Shown: positions 47,754-60,371, counted from the first letter of the stretch. The stretch: DNA of 64,000 bases from Pinus tabuliformis (GCA_031772625.1 CM062808.1:142020605-142084604); one strand, 5' to 3'. Program-made: numbers and translations. The notes: generated by a model from the sequence alone, not told the origin.

Positions 47754-49218
47754 TATATATATAGAAGCGATATAATAACACGGACCCGCAGCTCCATTAT
47801 AAACTGGCTAAATGTAATATTCCATCCGCTATGTCGCTGGTCTCAAAGGGATGTCACTCCCGAAACCTCCAATTGCGATATACGGTTGTGGACTCGACGG
47901 AGGTATTAAAACCAATCTAATGATATATCGCATTCATCATTTCGGAGCGGGAATCGCAAGTGGGTTAGGCCTGCCACATTAAAAACGCCGACTGCGACAA
48001 TAACACGGACCCGATGCAGGACTGTGTTATGGTTAAATGGTTTATCGCATCCGCCCATCACATACGTTATGAAGCCCTGCCACATGAAAGCGCTGATTGC
48101 GATAGGGACAGTGGACCTGACAGGAATATAAAGCATGATTAAATTCAATATTGCATCCAATCCATCGGAGCAATGCAGGATTGGGCATCGGCCATCAGTG
48201 AAGTCATGGCTGCGATATATAAAGGATCCCCGAGAATCACAAAGCGTCGATTGCGATGAATGTTGCGCACCCGATACATTATAGATACGGGTGCTATGAT
48301 CCTTGAAGTCCGCCCTTTAGCACATTCACCTGTTTTTACTCATATTTCCCGTGTAATTGAGATTTGGCTTGCGCGCGCCTCTGAGGCAAAAATGCATACG
48401 ATAATGCTCCTGATAGATCAAAAGATGATAATGATTGCGATAGGACGTGGCTGTTGGTTAAATAAATCAGTCCCCGTATATGCCTGCTATCATGAGGAAA
48501 ACAAGGGCGCTGTTACAGTCTTATGAATATGGTCCTCTGTGTTGACTCAGTGCTTGCCATTAATTCAACACGTGCTACGATGATTGTAACACTTGTATAG
48601 ACAGAAGAAGTCAAGGAGTGGGAAGCCGAAGTGTCAAGCGAGCATTGAGGAAGTGGTAGAGCCTGTGGAGAGAGGAAGCTAAAGAGCCAGCGAGAAAGAG
48701 GAAATGAATGGACAGAGGTGCAGGAATGTATAAAAACTACAAAAACAAAGGATTGTATGTGACTGTTGTTGTGGTGAAGAACCAGAGAAGAGGAAACAGA
48801 AGCAGCAGAGGCTGTAGAGGCAGCAGAAGCAGCAGAGGCAGAAGCAGCAGAACCAGTTTATACCAAGGTTGGGTTGGAGCCCAAGAGGTTGGAGCCTCAG
48901 AATTGAACAAGATTGAAGTCCTTGGGAGTTGGTGCTCCTAAAGTCCAAGATTGGTGTCTTGGCAAAACAGAGTTGGTGCTCTGGAGGTTGGAGCCTCACT
49001 GAAGTCCAATTTGGAGCTTGGCAACTATTCACAATCAGATTTATACTTATGTTGTATTTAATTCATTGCAATGTCTTGAGTTTTAATAAAATAATTTATT
49101 CCAATTGTTGGTTTCTGTGTTCTGTGTATACATATACATATCAATATATGCTTTTGGCAATCGCTAGAACAAAATTGTAAAAAATACTGACTCACCCCCC
49201 CTCTCAATATTTCCAACA
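47093..49218 (+). repeat. LTR 2 (shared middle LTR, 2,126 bp)
   Basis: It runs TGTTGGACACAG to TTCCAACA, colinear with LTR 1. It is longer mainly because of an extra segment near 47.27-47.42 kb and an expanded (AT)n tract near 47.65-47.76 kb. TATATAAAGG lies near 48216. Confidence 0.9.
47647..47760. repeat. (AT)n microsatellite in LTR 2
   Basis: About 110 bases of nearly pure AT/TA dinucleotides. LTRs 1 and 3 have only about 20 bases here, so the tract expanded after duplication. The Tyr/Ile frames across it on both strands are artefacts. Confidence 0.95.
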
Positions 49219-52200
49219 ATTGGTATCAGAGCAGGCTTCTTCATACTAGCCTAACAACTTGAAGAAGGATCCGCAACCATGATGAGAAATCATGAAGCAT
49301 CAGGAAAACCTCCTCTATTCGATGGCACTAACTTTGGTTTCTGGAAGAAAAGAATGACTTACTACTTAATGTCCCTTGGACCTGAAGTCTGGCATTTTTG
49401 TCAAACTGAATACCAAGCGACTTCCACTCTTCCAACAGACCAAGGTGAGAGGAAAGCCTACATTGCAAATGCAAAGGCCATGAACTCTATCACTAGTGGA
49501 ATCACTGATTCCGAGTTTACAAAAATCATGCACTATAACTCTGCCAAAGAAATGTGGGAGAAGCTAGTTGGCTTGTACGATGGAGACTCAAAAGTCAAAA
49601 AGGCAAAGCTTCAAACTCACAGAAGACAATTTGAAAGTTTGAAGATGGAAGATGAAGAGGACATTGCAGCATACCTCCTCCGAGTAGCTGAAGTGGTAAA
49701 TTCCCTGAAAGGATTGGACGAAAAAGTTGAAGAAAGTACCATTGTTAAAAAGGTATTAAGGTCTCTTCTAGACAGATTTGACTCCAAAATAAGTGCTATA
49801 GAAGAAGCAAAGGATCTAGATACCCTCAAAATGGATGAACTCCATGGAATTCTCACTGCCTATGAAATGAGGAAAGGTGGCCCTAGCTCCAAAGATGCAG
49901 CATTCAAGGCCTCAAAGTCAAAGGAAGGAAAAGAAAGGAATGGCTATAGTGATGAGTCAGATGTGGAATCCGAATTGGCTCAATATGTACGAAAGCTGAA
50001 GAGAGGATCTAAGCTTAAAGGCAAGTATCCTCTTGTCTATTTTAAATGTGGTAAAATAGGTCATTATGCAGCAAAATTTCCTTCTAAACATGACAGTGAT
50101 GATGAAGGAAATTCTAGAAGAATGGCACACAAAAAGAAGGGGTTCAATAAGAAAAACGTCTTCTCCAAGCAAGATGAGTCTGATGAGGATGAGTTTATGG
50201 TCATCAAAAAGAAATCAGATGAGGAAAGTGATCATGATAAAAGCCAAGAAGCACTATTCATGGCACTCACAAATGATGATGACTCAGGGCTAGAAGGAAA
50301 TGTGGATGAACTGTTAATAAGCGCCATTGAAGAAAACAAGAAACTACCGAACAAAATCATTTCTCTCAAAGTGGAAAACGAAGAAATAAGAAGGAAAGAA
50401 GATCTCTTGGAAGCAAATCTTAAAGAAAAAGAAGAGACTTGTGAAGAACACGAGGCTGAAGTAGTGTCTCTGAGAAAGGAGTTGGAGCAAATTAAAAAGG
50501 GTTGTAAAAGCTCTCAAATACTTGAGACTATTCTAAAAAATCAAAAACCTCAACATGATAAGTCTAGAATAGGTTTCAAAGTTGAATCCTCAAGCACTAA
50601 GAATAGTGCGAAAAGCTATGCCGATGCACTTTCTTGCAATCCAAAAGATGAAAAGGTATGTTATCAAAAGTGCATCCCAGATTCCAAGAATGAAGAAAGA
50701 ATTACTCCAAAGAAGAATGTGGAGTCGAATCATGGACACTACAGCAAATTCAAACCTGTACTCCACCAAGGGCCCATCAAAAATCCAAAGAACGAGGGAG
50801 GAGTAATTCCCAGGGAGGAAATTGACTCAAACCGTGGTTGCTTCAAAACCATCTTTCTTGGACACTGCTTTCACTGTAAAAACTTCGGTCACCAATCTAG
50901 ACACTGTATGGCTCGCAGAAGTGAAAAGACAACGCAAAAGGACCGAGTAATAAACTCATATGCCCCCAAAAGGCAGGGACAAATAAAAACCTTCAATTCA
51001 TTTGATCCCTTGACCAAATTTGATCTGATTTTCTCTTTTTGCTACAATAATGGACACAATGAACAAGACTGCCCACTCAAAGGAAGAAAGACGAGTAGCA
51101 AGAACTCCAACATGAGCAAATGTGGCCTGGCTCTATGTGCTCAAAATAATGGAAACCAATGGTTTGTAGATAGTGGGTGCTCCATATACATGACAGGGGA
51201 CAGAGGGAAGTTTGTCTCACTGAGAAAAAAGGAAGGGAATGTGTCTTTTGGAAGCAGATCTGGCAGAATTGCAGGAAAAAGAATAGTTACCATGATAAAT
51301 GGAAAAGGAAAAGCTCAAGATGCTCTGCTGGTTGACAAACTCAAACAAAACCTTCTGAGTGTTAGCCAAATCTGTGATCAAGGACATAAGGTTGTTTTCA
51401 GCACCAAAGACTGTGAAATAAGGAACTCTGCCTCAGGGAAACTTGTGGCAAAAGGGGTGAGAACACAAGACAATATTTACATTCTGAACAAGATTCAGGA
51501 AAATAAATGCTACTTGAGTTAGACAGATGAGAGTTGGTTGTGGCACAAGCGACTTGGACATACAAGCTTCGAAAATCTGATCAATATCAGCAAGATCAAA
51601 GCTGTACAAGACATCCCAAGGCTGTTCAAACCAAATCAAGCAGTGTGTGGTCCATGTCAACATGGAAAGCAAACCAGAACCAGCCACAAGACAAAGGAAC
51701 ACTGTACATCGAAGCCCTTGGAGATCATCCATGCTGATGTGTGTGGGCCAACTAGAAATCAAGCACTCCAAGGAGAAAGGTACTTTGTGTTATTTGTTGA
51801 TGATTATACTAGAATGATGTGGATACATTTCATAAAGTATAAATCTGAAACTTTTGAGTGTTTTAAGAATCTAAAAGCCCTTGTAGAAAATGAAAAAGAT
51901 TCAAAAATTAAGTGCCTCTGAATAGACAGAGGAGGAGAATTCACATCAAACGAGTTTAGTGAGTTTTGTAATATTCATGGAATTAAAAGGGGATTCTCGG
52001 CTGCCAGAACACCTCAGCAAAATGGGGTAGTTGAAAGATGAAACCGAACAGTCCAAGAGATGGCAAGAACCATGCTATTAGCGGTAGACCTACAGCCTAA
52101 ATTCTAGAGAGAAGCAGTAGGGACAACTGTCTATACACTGAATCAGACTCAATTAAGACCAAATTGTGATAAAAATCCTTATGAGCTATGGAAAGGAAGA

Positions 52201-55200
52201 CCTACTTTGGTGAAGTACTTCAAGATATTTGGAAGCAAGTGCTTCATAAAAATAAATGATGGCTCACCTGGAAAGTTTCATTCTCTGGTTGATGAAGGGA
52301 TATTTCTTGGATAATCTCCACGGAGCAAGGCTTACAAGTGCTACAATTATCGACTGAAGAAAATAGTGGAAAGCATTGATGTAAAGGTTGATGAAGATCT
52401 TCCAGAAAATGAAATTGAAGAACATGAAGATGACTTTCTCCTTGAAGAAGAAGAACTTAAAGAAGAAAAGATAGATGACAAAGAAGAAGAAGAAGAGAAA
52501 AGAGAACCACCTCATACCCCTTCAAAGATGAAGTATGTTGAAAGATATCATCCAGAAGAGCAGATCATTGGCGATAAAGATGAAGGTGTGCAGACCCGAA
52601 GAAGGATATCAATCACACCCAAGAGAAAAGTCATTTCCCTCCTATCTATGATAGAACCAGAAACATTTGCAGAAGCAAGTAAGGATCCTCATTGGGTAAA
52701 AGCAATGGAAGAAGAAATGTCCCAAATTGAGAAGAACAAGACATGGGAGCTGGTACCTTGTCCAAAGGACAAAAACATAATAGGAACCAAATGGGTGTTC
52801 AAAAATAAAATGAATGAGGAAGGACAGGTTATCAGAAACAAGGCAAGACTTGTCTGCAAAGGCTATACACAAATTAAAGGAGTTGACTTTGAAGAGACAT
52901 TTGCACCAGTGGCCCGTATGGAAGCTATCAGGATGTTCTTAGCATTTGCGTGCTCAAAAGGATTCAAAATATATCAAATGGACGTGAAATCAACATTCCT
53001 AAATGGGGAACTCAAAGAGGAAGTCTACGTGGAGCAACCAGAAGGTTTTGATCTGACAGCAGGAAAGGACCTAGTCTGTAGTTGAAAAAGGCTTTGTATG
53101 GGTTGAAACAAGCTCCTAGAGCTTGGTATGCAAGACTGGATAACTATCTCCAACAACAAGGCTTCAAAAAGGGAGTGGCGAGAAGCAACCTATACATAAA
53201 GACAGATCAAGGTAAGTTACTAGTTGCTCTTGTTTATGTCGATGATCTAATTTTTGCTAGTAATAATGATGAAATGAGCCATGAATTTTCTCAAATCATG
53301 GCAAAAGAGTTTGAGATGTCAATGATAGGAGAGCTGTCCCACTTCCTTGGACTTCAAGTATCTCAAACCAGAGCAGATTGTGTATATCTCAAGCCAAATA
53401 TCTAAAAGACATGCTCAAAAAATATGGAATGGAGGACTGTGCACCCGTAAGTACACCTATGACCACAAACTGCAAATTGAGCAAAGATGATGACTCCCCT
53501 CTAGTAGATGCAACTCATTACAGGTAAATGATTGGATCCATTCTATACTTAATAGCTACACGACCAGACATAATGCAAGCAGTAGGAATGTTGGGAAGAT
53601 TTCAATCTGCTCCCAAACAATCTCATTTATTAGCTGTAAAAAGAATTCTCAGATTTTTGAAGGGAACTTCTGATTTTGGTCTTTGGTACCCAAAGGACTC
53701 AACACTGAAGGTAACTACATACACCGATGTTGATTGGGCTGGAAGTATAGATGATCGGAAAAGTACTAGTGGAAATGCATTCTTCCTAGGAGACTGTTTA
53801 GTATCCTGGCTCAGCAAAAAATAGTCATCCATATCATTATCCATAGCCGAAGCCGAGTATATTGCTGTAGCAGATTGTTGTTCTCAGATACTATGGATGA
53901 AGGAAGCTCTAAAAGATCTCAACATTTTTGTGGGGAAAAATGCCTATACAGGACGATCCTATCCACCTAAGGTGTGACAGTGCCTTAGCAACAAACAGAT
54001 ACAGCTATTCTGGTTTCTTCCTTTATGAAATGTGAAAGAGGGGAGATCGATAGACTTACCGTTGTCTTCCGTTTGTCCCTCGATCTAGATCCTCTTCATT
54101 TTGGGTGTTCACAGCTACTTGCCTCCTCGCTTGCTCAAGAGAACAGCTACTTGATTCCCACGAGATCACAAGAGAACAGCTACCTGCGACAAGAGAACAG
54201 CTACTTGCGACAAGAGAAGAACACAACACAAAGGCAGATATTCATATTCATAAATGATTCAGGATTAGAAGTAAATCAAATACACTAATGCAATCATACA
54301 AATACACCAGTATATAGGAGCAAACCAAGATAGCTTTATTGATTGATAACAAGGTTCAGGAAGAGATACAACCCAGAGGGCTCCAATCCAGCATCTCCTT
54401 CCCAGCAGAATGGAATTCCTTCTTCAGCTCCCTTCAAAGCATTAAGCACCCAATGTTTCCAGTCTCAAACCAACAGCAATTCTTTGCAATAACAAAATTC
54501 CAGCCTCTAGATCTCATGGAGGAGAGATCTATATATAGTTATTTTGGAGAGAGGATGAGTCAGCTTGAGATCTGACTAGTGTCCTCTCCCTCTCTCAGTT
54601 CTTAAGTCCACTTGGAGGTTCTTGCTTCCACTTGGAGATTTGGAACCTCTTACTCATCACCAGTCGAATTCCCTGAGGCAAGTGTCATTTTGGAAGCTTC
54701 CTGAGCATTGACACATTGAGGAATGAGCCTGCCACTTGTCCAAACTCGCTCAGCGCAGGTAGCTAGTGTTGGAGTTGACATTCAACGCAGGTAGCCAGTG
54801 TAGCAGTTGACATTCAGCGCAGATGCTAAGTGGAGCAATTGACATGATCTTGAATTGACTTGTTTTTGAGCAGTTTCAGGTGGAGAACTTCTGTGAATTG
54901 CTGTGGTTTGTTGGCCTTGTTCCTCTAGGGGTAGGAACAACATGTTTAGGGACTTTGGATCCCTTGATTATGGACATTTCATGCTCAATGCTGTAAGGCA
55001 CAAAAATGTCTATAACAAACATATGTACATATCAACCGATTACCATCTATTGTGACAACAAAAGCGCTATCAGTCTCAGCAAAAATCCAGTGATGCACTC
55101 AAGAACGAAACACATACCAATCAAGTATCATTTCCTCTGTGAGCAAGTAACTGAACAAAAAATCGTCCTGGAATATATCAGTACTAAGGAGCAGATAGTT

Positions 55201-55413
55201 GATATTTTCACAAAACCTCTTCCTCGAGAAGCATTCGAACATCTGCATCAAAAGATGGGGGTTATTTCTTTATCATCACTCAAGTTCATTCATAAAGATG
55301 CAGCAGGACAGGGGGAGTAGTTTGATAGGGGGAGTTCGTATGCATTCCTTTGCCATTGATGTCAAAGGGGGATAGAGCAGAAGAATATTTCCATCAATAA
55401 AAAAGGGGGAGAA
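49219..55413 (+). mobile_element. Internal region 2 of the tandem copia block (fossil)
   Basis: The primer site TTGGTATCAGAGC starts at 49220. Its parts match internal region 1: gag and knuckles about 49.28-51.1 kb, protease near 51.17 kb (FVDSGCS), integrase about 51.5-52.35 kb, acidic linker about 52.37-52.55 kb, reverse transcriptase about 52.65-53.4 kb, RNase H about 53.7-55.25 kb interrupted by a 1.09-kb foreign insertion. It is broken, with somewhat fewer breaks than region 1 in gag but similar in pol (about eight in all). Confidence 0.9.
53926..55017 (-). mobile_element. 1,092-bp insertion in the RNase H region, solo-LTR-like (fossil)
   Basis: It is absent from the sister unit at about 46700. 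It is flanked by a perfect 5-bp duplication AACAT (53921-53925 and 55018-55022). Read on the minus strand it begins TGTTATAGACATTTTTGTGC and ends TTTTTCCCCACAAAA. A TG start and 5-bp duplication fit a solo LTR with a slightly worn end. No coding domain is seen. Short AAAAATG-YCTATA phrases occur at both ends. An internal ACAAGAGAACAGCTAC-like phrase is tandemly repeated at about 54136-54208. The family is unknown. Confidence 0.65.
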
Positions 55414-57175
55414 TGTTGGACACAGATTGTCATTGATGTCAATATGGCAATATTCAAGAGGAGGAGACGGAGCCATCAGAGGAGCAGATGGAGCCAAGAG
55501 GAGCAAATGGAGCCAAGAGGAGTAGACCAAGCCAGAGGAGCCACATTGGAGCAAAGAGGAGCTATAGGAGGAGCCACATATATATGCCATATTTATGCCA
55601 TATATATGCCAAAGAAGGGGAGCTATCGGAGCATATCGGAGCAAGAGGACGGAGGAGAAAATGCAGCAAACAGAGTCATATATGCCACAGTTAACACTAT
55701 CGGCTGCCAGAAATCATATAAACATGCACATAACAACTATCGGGAGCTATTGGGAGCCATATATCCACATATAATACTATTGGGCCCGAAAAACCCACGT
55801 ATGCACGTTTTAACATTATCGGCGGTTAAAACCCATATATATATATCTTAACACTATCGGTAGGCACATATTACAAACACACTATCGGCGCAACAATGCC
55901 AAAGGAAGAACTATCGGGAGTACTGAGGAGTATATATATATATATAGAAGCGATATAATAACACGGACCCGACGCGGGACTGTGTTATGGTTAAATGGTT
56001 TATCGCATCCGCCCATCGCATACATTATGAACCCCTGCCACATGAAAGTGCCGATTGCGATAGGAACAATGGAGCCGACAGGAATATAAAGCATGATTAA
56101 ATTCAATATCGCATCCGATCCATCGGAGCAATGCAGGATCGGGCATCGGCCGTCGGTGAAGTCATGGTTGCAATATATAAAGGATCCCGGGAATCACAAA
56201 GCGCCGATTGCGATGAATGCTACGGACCCGATACACTATAGATACGGGTGCTATGATCCTTGAAGTCCACCCTTTAGCACTTTCACCTGTTTTTACTCAT
56301 ATTTCCCGTGTAATTGATATTTGTCCTGCTCGCGCCTCTCAGGCAAAAATGCATACGATAATGCTCCCGATAGCTCAGAAGACGATAATGATTGCGATAG
56401 GACGTGGTTGTTCGTTAAATAAATCAGTCCCCGTATATGCCTGCTATCATGAGGAAAACAAGGGTGTTGTTACAGTCTTATGAATATGGTCCTCTGTGTT
56501 GACTCAGTGCTTGCCATTGATTCAATGCGTCCTGCGAGTATTGGAACACTTGTATAGACAGAAGAAGCGAAGGAGTGGGAAGCCAAAGTGTCAAGCGAGC
56601 ATTGAGGAAGCGGTAGAGCCTGCGGAGAGAGGAAGCCAAAGAGCCAGCGAGAAAGAGGAAATGAATGGACAGAGGCGCAGGAATGTATAAAAACTGCAAA
56701 AACAGAGGATTGTATGTGGCTGTTGTTGTGGTGAAGAACCAGAGAAGAGGCAACAGAAGCAGCAGAGGCTGTAGAGGCAGCAGAAGCAGCAGAGGCAGAA
56801 GCAGCAGAACCAGTTTATACCAAGGTTGGGTTGGAGCCCAAGAGGTTGGAGCCTCAGAATTGAATAGGATTGAAGTCCTTGGGAGTTGGTGCTCCTAAAG
56901 TCCAAGATTGGTGTCTTGGCAAAACAGAGTTGGTGCTCTGGAGGTTGGAGCCTCACTGAAGTCCAAGTTGGAGCTTGGCAACTATTCACAATCAGATTTA
57001 TACTTATGTTGTATTTAATTCATTGCACTGTCTTGAGTTTTAATAAAAGCATTTATTCCAATTGCTGATTTCTGTGTTCTGTGTATACATATACATATCT
57101 ATATATGCTTTTGGCAATCACTAGAACAAAATTGTAAGAAATACTGATTCACCCCCCCTCTTAGTATTTCCAACA
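55414..57175 (+). repeat. LTR 3 of the tandem copia block (1,762 bp)
   Basis: It runs TGTTGGACACAG to TTCCAACA, colinear with LTRs 1 and 2 but with fewer of the ~110-bp internal modules. It is followed by the duplication ATTTC. Confidence 0.9.
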
Positions 57176-57243
57176 ATTTCCATAAAAGTAGTGAATATCA
57201 TTGAATCCCCCATAGTAGCATCGGTAACACCCATGGGTACATT
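57176..57243 (-). pseudogene. Right part of the transposase-like exon split by the copia block
   Basis: On the minus strand, acceptor TTTTTTTAAG precedes AATGTACCCATGG, reading NVPMGVTDATMGDSMIFTTF. The frame leads into the exon piece at 40013-40063 once the copia block and one copy of its 5-bp duplication are discounted. A further frame just upstream (about 57310-57395 minus, CLLEHYDKLASKCWTDL) might be another exon; I cannot confirm it. Confidence 0.6.
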
Positions 57244-59256
57244 CTTAAAAAAACACATAATAACATAAAAATAATAAAACCTTGATCAAAAAACCGATAA
57301 GAAAATAGAATCGGTAACACCGAATATGTGTTGAGTGAGCATTGAAGATCTGTCCAACACTTTGAGGCAAGCTTATCATAGTGTTCCAACAAGCATTTAA
57401 CTAGTCACAAACAAACTTTTGAAGTATCATTTTAAAGTTATTTCAAAAAACAAATCCAACCTCTAACTAAATCAACAACATAAATAACACAAATACCAAA
57501 AGAAACATAAATACCTATTCTCCCATTTTGTATAGAATAATGTAATAGAAATCTGCGAAGAAAAGTTTGTGGACACTAGTTAGGATCATTACATAAATAA
57601 ATGTTGAAATATATGACAACATGTAAAACCATAAAATTATTCTAAAATATGTTGGTTTAAACTTCTATGCATGTAATACTAATTTCATTGAGGAGTTCTC
57701 TGGATTATATTACAAAGGGTAATGCACTGTCTTAAATTGTTGTCACATAATGCAAAGTAATCTCTGTAGAATATCTCCTTGCTGCCTATAAACATTACTT
57801 CACTATCTCGTTGCAGCCACAATCAACTCCAAACCAGACCTTGCTTGCCTCAAAACCCTAGACCATACCTCAAGATGATTTTCTACCACATAAAAACCTT
57901 AGGGGTGATTCGTTGCCACAAACAATCCCTTATAGGTGGTTCGTTGCCACAATTGATACCTCAGGGATGATCTGTTGTCATCAACAATGCCTCAGAAGTA
58001 TCTTTCTATCTCAGAATTGCTTCATAGACGTATTGCTGCCACAGTGAAGCCTCAGAATTAATGTGCTGCTATAGATAATGCCTTAGAGATAGGCCAATGC
58101 CTCAGATAATGTCTCAGGGATGATTCGCTGCCCAGATAATGCCTCAAGATAGTTTGCTGCCACAGTTAGTGTATGTTCGATCATTTATATAACAACATTC
58201 GGAAGTTGGATTAAAGTGAGAGATTTTAGAAAATTAAATGAAAGTCTGGTTGGTTGACTCTCTGCAATTATGGATTGAAACCAACGAGGTTCCATATATG
58301 GTGCTCAAAAAATAAACAGTGTTCCTAACAAACAAGCATCATTTTGTATATAAAATATTTAAATAAATTATCACCAGTTTATATTAAACTGTGAAATCAA
58401 CATTTGAAAAGCAATGCATATGAATCATATTAAGCATGCATGGAAACTACTAATCAGAGTCCAAAGAATTATTATGGTAGATGAAGCGATATGGTGTGCT
58501 GCCTTAGAAGAGCACCAATATGCAATAAATAACCCCGAAATATGCTTGGAAAATGAAAAGACATAAAATAATGTAGAGCACTAGTGGCAGAGAGGGTATA
58601 AAAACTTAGAATTATGTTTAACCCTTCAATATAGTTAACCACACAGGGAATAAGTGAATTCAAATGAATGACAATGTAGTGAATGCCCATGAGCTCTGGT
58701 TTCATCAATTCATGAGTAAATTTTGGTGTGGGATTAAACCAAATAATGCTAATTTCATGCCTCATACTTCTCAAAGACCCAAGCTACAAATATCATGGCT
58801 TGGTATTATACCTATGTGCAGATTTGTGCAGATTTGAGATGTTCAGAGGAGAATCAATCATATTTCCATAACACCCCTCTCGAACCTATTTCATGCTAAC
58901 GAATTAGAGTCTAGTGCCAAACACATGATCACATATCCAAGTAAAAGATCATCCCAGTGCATCTCCTAGAATGGTGGATATCAAGTGACTCAATGTGGCC
59001 ATTTATTGCACAGAAGTTGAAATATATAACAATGAGCCAATGGGGCGTGCATTTTCATAAAAGGATGACCTCATTTCTCAAAACACACCCAAAGGAACTA
59101 GGATTGTTACAATGTTGTATGTTGGGTTAGGGTGCAACACTATCATGTTATAAGACACAATTGCATATAAAAGGTTAGACTCCATGGGATACATAAAGAA
59201 AATTCCTTTTCTTGTCTTAATTAGAAAGGAGGCAGTTTTTCATTGACAAGAAAGAA
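57244..59256. other. Mostly non-coding DNA right of the copia block
   Basis: There is no confident gene. It holds the degenerate minisatellite listed separately and a 100-codon minus-strand frame (58472-58774, MRSMRHEISIIWFNP...) that I do not recognise and consider doubtful. Confidence 0.4.
57866..58165. repeat. Degenerate ~33-36 bp minisatellite
   Basis: About eight or nine worn copies of a unit near GCCTCAGGGATGATTCGTTG, then CCACAGATAAT. The phrases GCCTCAG, GATTCG-TGCCACA and GATAATGCCT recur in order. No long frame is kept across the units. Confidence 0.65.
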
Positions 59257-60371
59257 TTGTTATTTAGAAAGGAGGCATCATCCAATGAAGTTCAAGACGG
59301 TGAAGAATTCACCATACAGTACATTTCAGCTACTTCTGTTCAGGAAAATCCCATCTCTCTTGTTAATAATGAAACTCACGAGTATGGGTTTAAGAATTCA
59401 GATGCAATTGAAAGATATCAAGATCATGTAGCTGAAAAAGAAGAGAAAATTGAACAGGTTTACAAAAGTGAAACTCACGATGATGAAGAACGAAAATCAC
59501 ATAAGAATTACAACAGTAGCAAAGATGATGGTTGTCCCATGTTGTCTAATGCAGTTTCTTTGAAATTTGGAGATCATCAACTGATTCATTCATCGTACGA
59601 TGAACCTCAAGAAGCTTATGAGAATATTTGAGTTTCAGATGTTGGTCTGCAACCTCATAACTCAACAATTGAGGATGAAGTTCATGAAGACAAATTTCAT
59701 TATTCAGAGTCCAGACAATGACAAATAGTTTTATGGCCTTGATGAATTGCATGATTCGAAAGTGGACAATGTCTCTAGTATTTATGAGCCAATGCTTAGT
59801 GTTTCCCAGCATGCAGGTGAGTCATCTCATTACAAGGTTGATTGGATTCATGTCTACACACAAATAGAGAGTGATACTTTAAAGTAGAAATTAAGTTGTT
59901 CATGTAATTATAAAGAAACAGAACCAGACGCGACTTGTTGATTCTTCAAATAGATTTGAAGGCAATATTGATGTGTTCGCTAGTTTGGGATATCCTTGAC
60001 TCTATTCTAGTTCCCCTAGTATTAATATTAATGATGTGTTCCCTTTGCTATAATGATTCCAATACTCCATTAAACAAGCCCAACCTTACCGACAGTAATG
60101 ATGTGTTCCTTGTTCAAGTATGGATGAATTTATTCTTGAAAAAGCAGTCACAGTTGAGGAGACTGTTCAAAATAATCCCAATTGCTACAGCTATACCAAT
60201 GAATACAGCTACGTAAGGAAAATAATACCAATGCCAACATCTTTGCAAGGGAAATACATCAAATTGAAAGGAAAATACCTATGGAAAATAAACCCTTTGT
60301 TGTCTTCCTTGAAAATTCTAGCTCAGCTTCGAGTTCCTTTGCAAAATAACAGTGAAAGCCCCAACATATAA
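59257..60371 (+). pseudogene. Decayed acidic reading frame, unrecognised
   Basis: A 124-codon frame (59257-59631) rich in Glu, Asp, Ser and His (EEFTIQYISATSVQENP..., HDDEERKSHKNYNSS...) stops at TGA, with similar coding-like text beyond it in other frames (LHDSKVDNVSSIYEPMLSV near 59.75 kb). Another 83-codon frame (60120-60371, MDEFILEKAVTVEETVQNNP...) ends near 60371. The composition suggests a former disordered host protein with several frameshifts and stops. I cannot name a family. It could be a second gene captured by the surrounding transposon. Confidence 0.35.

Larger units (their letters stand above)
40064..57175 (+). mobile_element. Tandem Ty1/copia block: LTR-internal-LTR-internal-LTR (fossil)
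   Basis: Three LTRs enclose two internal regions that are nearly identical over their shared length. The whole block is flanked by a perfect 5-bp duplication, ATTTC (40059-40063 and 57176-57180), so it occupies one insertion site. The outer LTRs were made at one insertion; the tandem form probably came from recombination between LTRs of sister copies. Each internal region has the Met-tRNA primer site, a long gag with three zinc knuckles, pol and several polypurine tracts. A gag this long followed by multiple AGGGGGAG tracts recalls the SIRE/Maximus-type copia lineage (inference). Both units are broken. The LTRs differ by a few percent and in length, so the block is of moderate age. Confidence 0.92.
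29300..57243. mobile_element. CACTA-like DNA transposon, left end and interior; right end not found
   Basis: The left terminus CACTACTACATGTAGGGGGG starts at 29300 inside the LRR/SEO gene copy, after the candidate 3-bp target GTC. It is followed by many subterminal AAGACAATATT and TTGTCTC motifs, as in En/Spm elements whose accessory protein binds such repeats. Inward come a 64-bp tandem array, a POLD1 fragment, a copia relic and a minus-strand transposase-like gene. That gene is split by a large copia insertion and resumes at 57176-57243. The end coordinate here is only the last part I can assign; no inverted CATGTAGTAGTG was found to the right. The inclusion of everything between as one element is inference. 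Confidence 0.6.

Noticed and set aside
47597-47909. Tyr/Ile-rich frames on both strands
   Set aside because: They are translations of an (AT)n microsatellite.
57181-57210. TAGTG in AAAGTAGTGAATATC as the right CACTA terminus
   Set aside because: It does not match the inverse of the left terminus (CATGTAGTAGTG), has no subterminal repeats beside it, and lies within the split exon.
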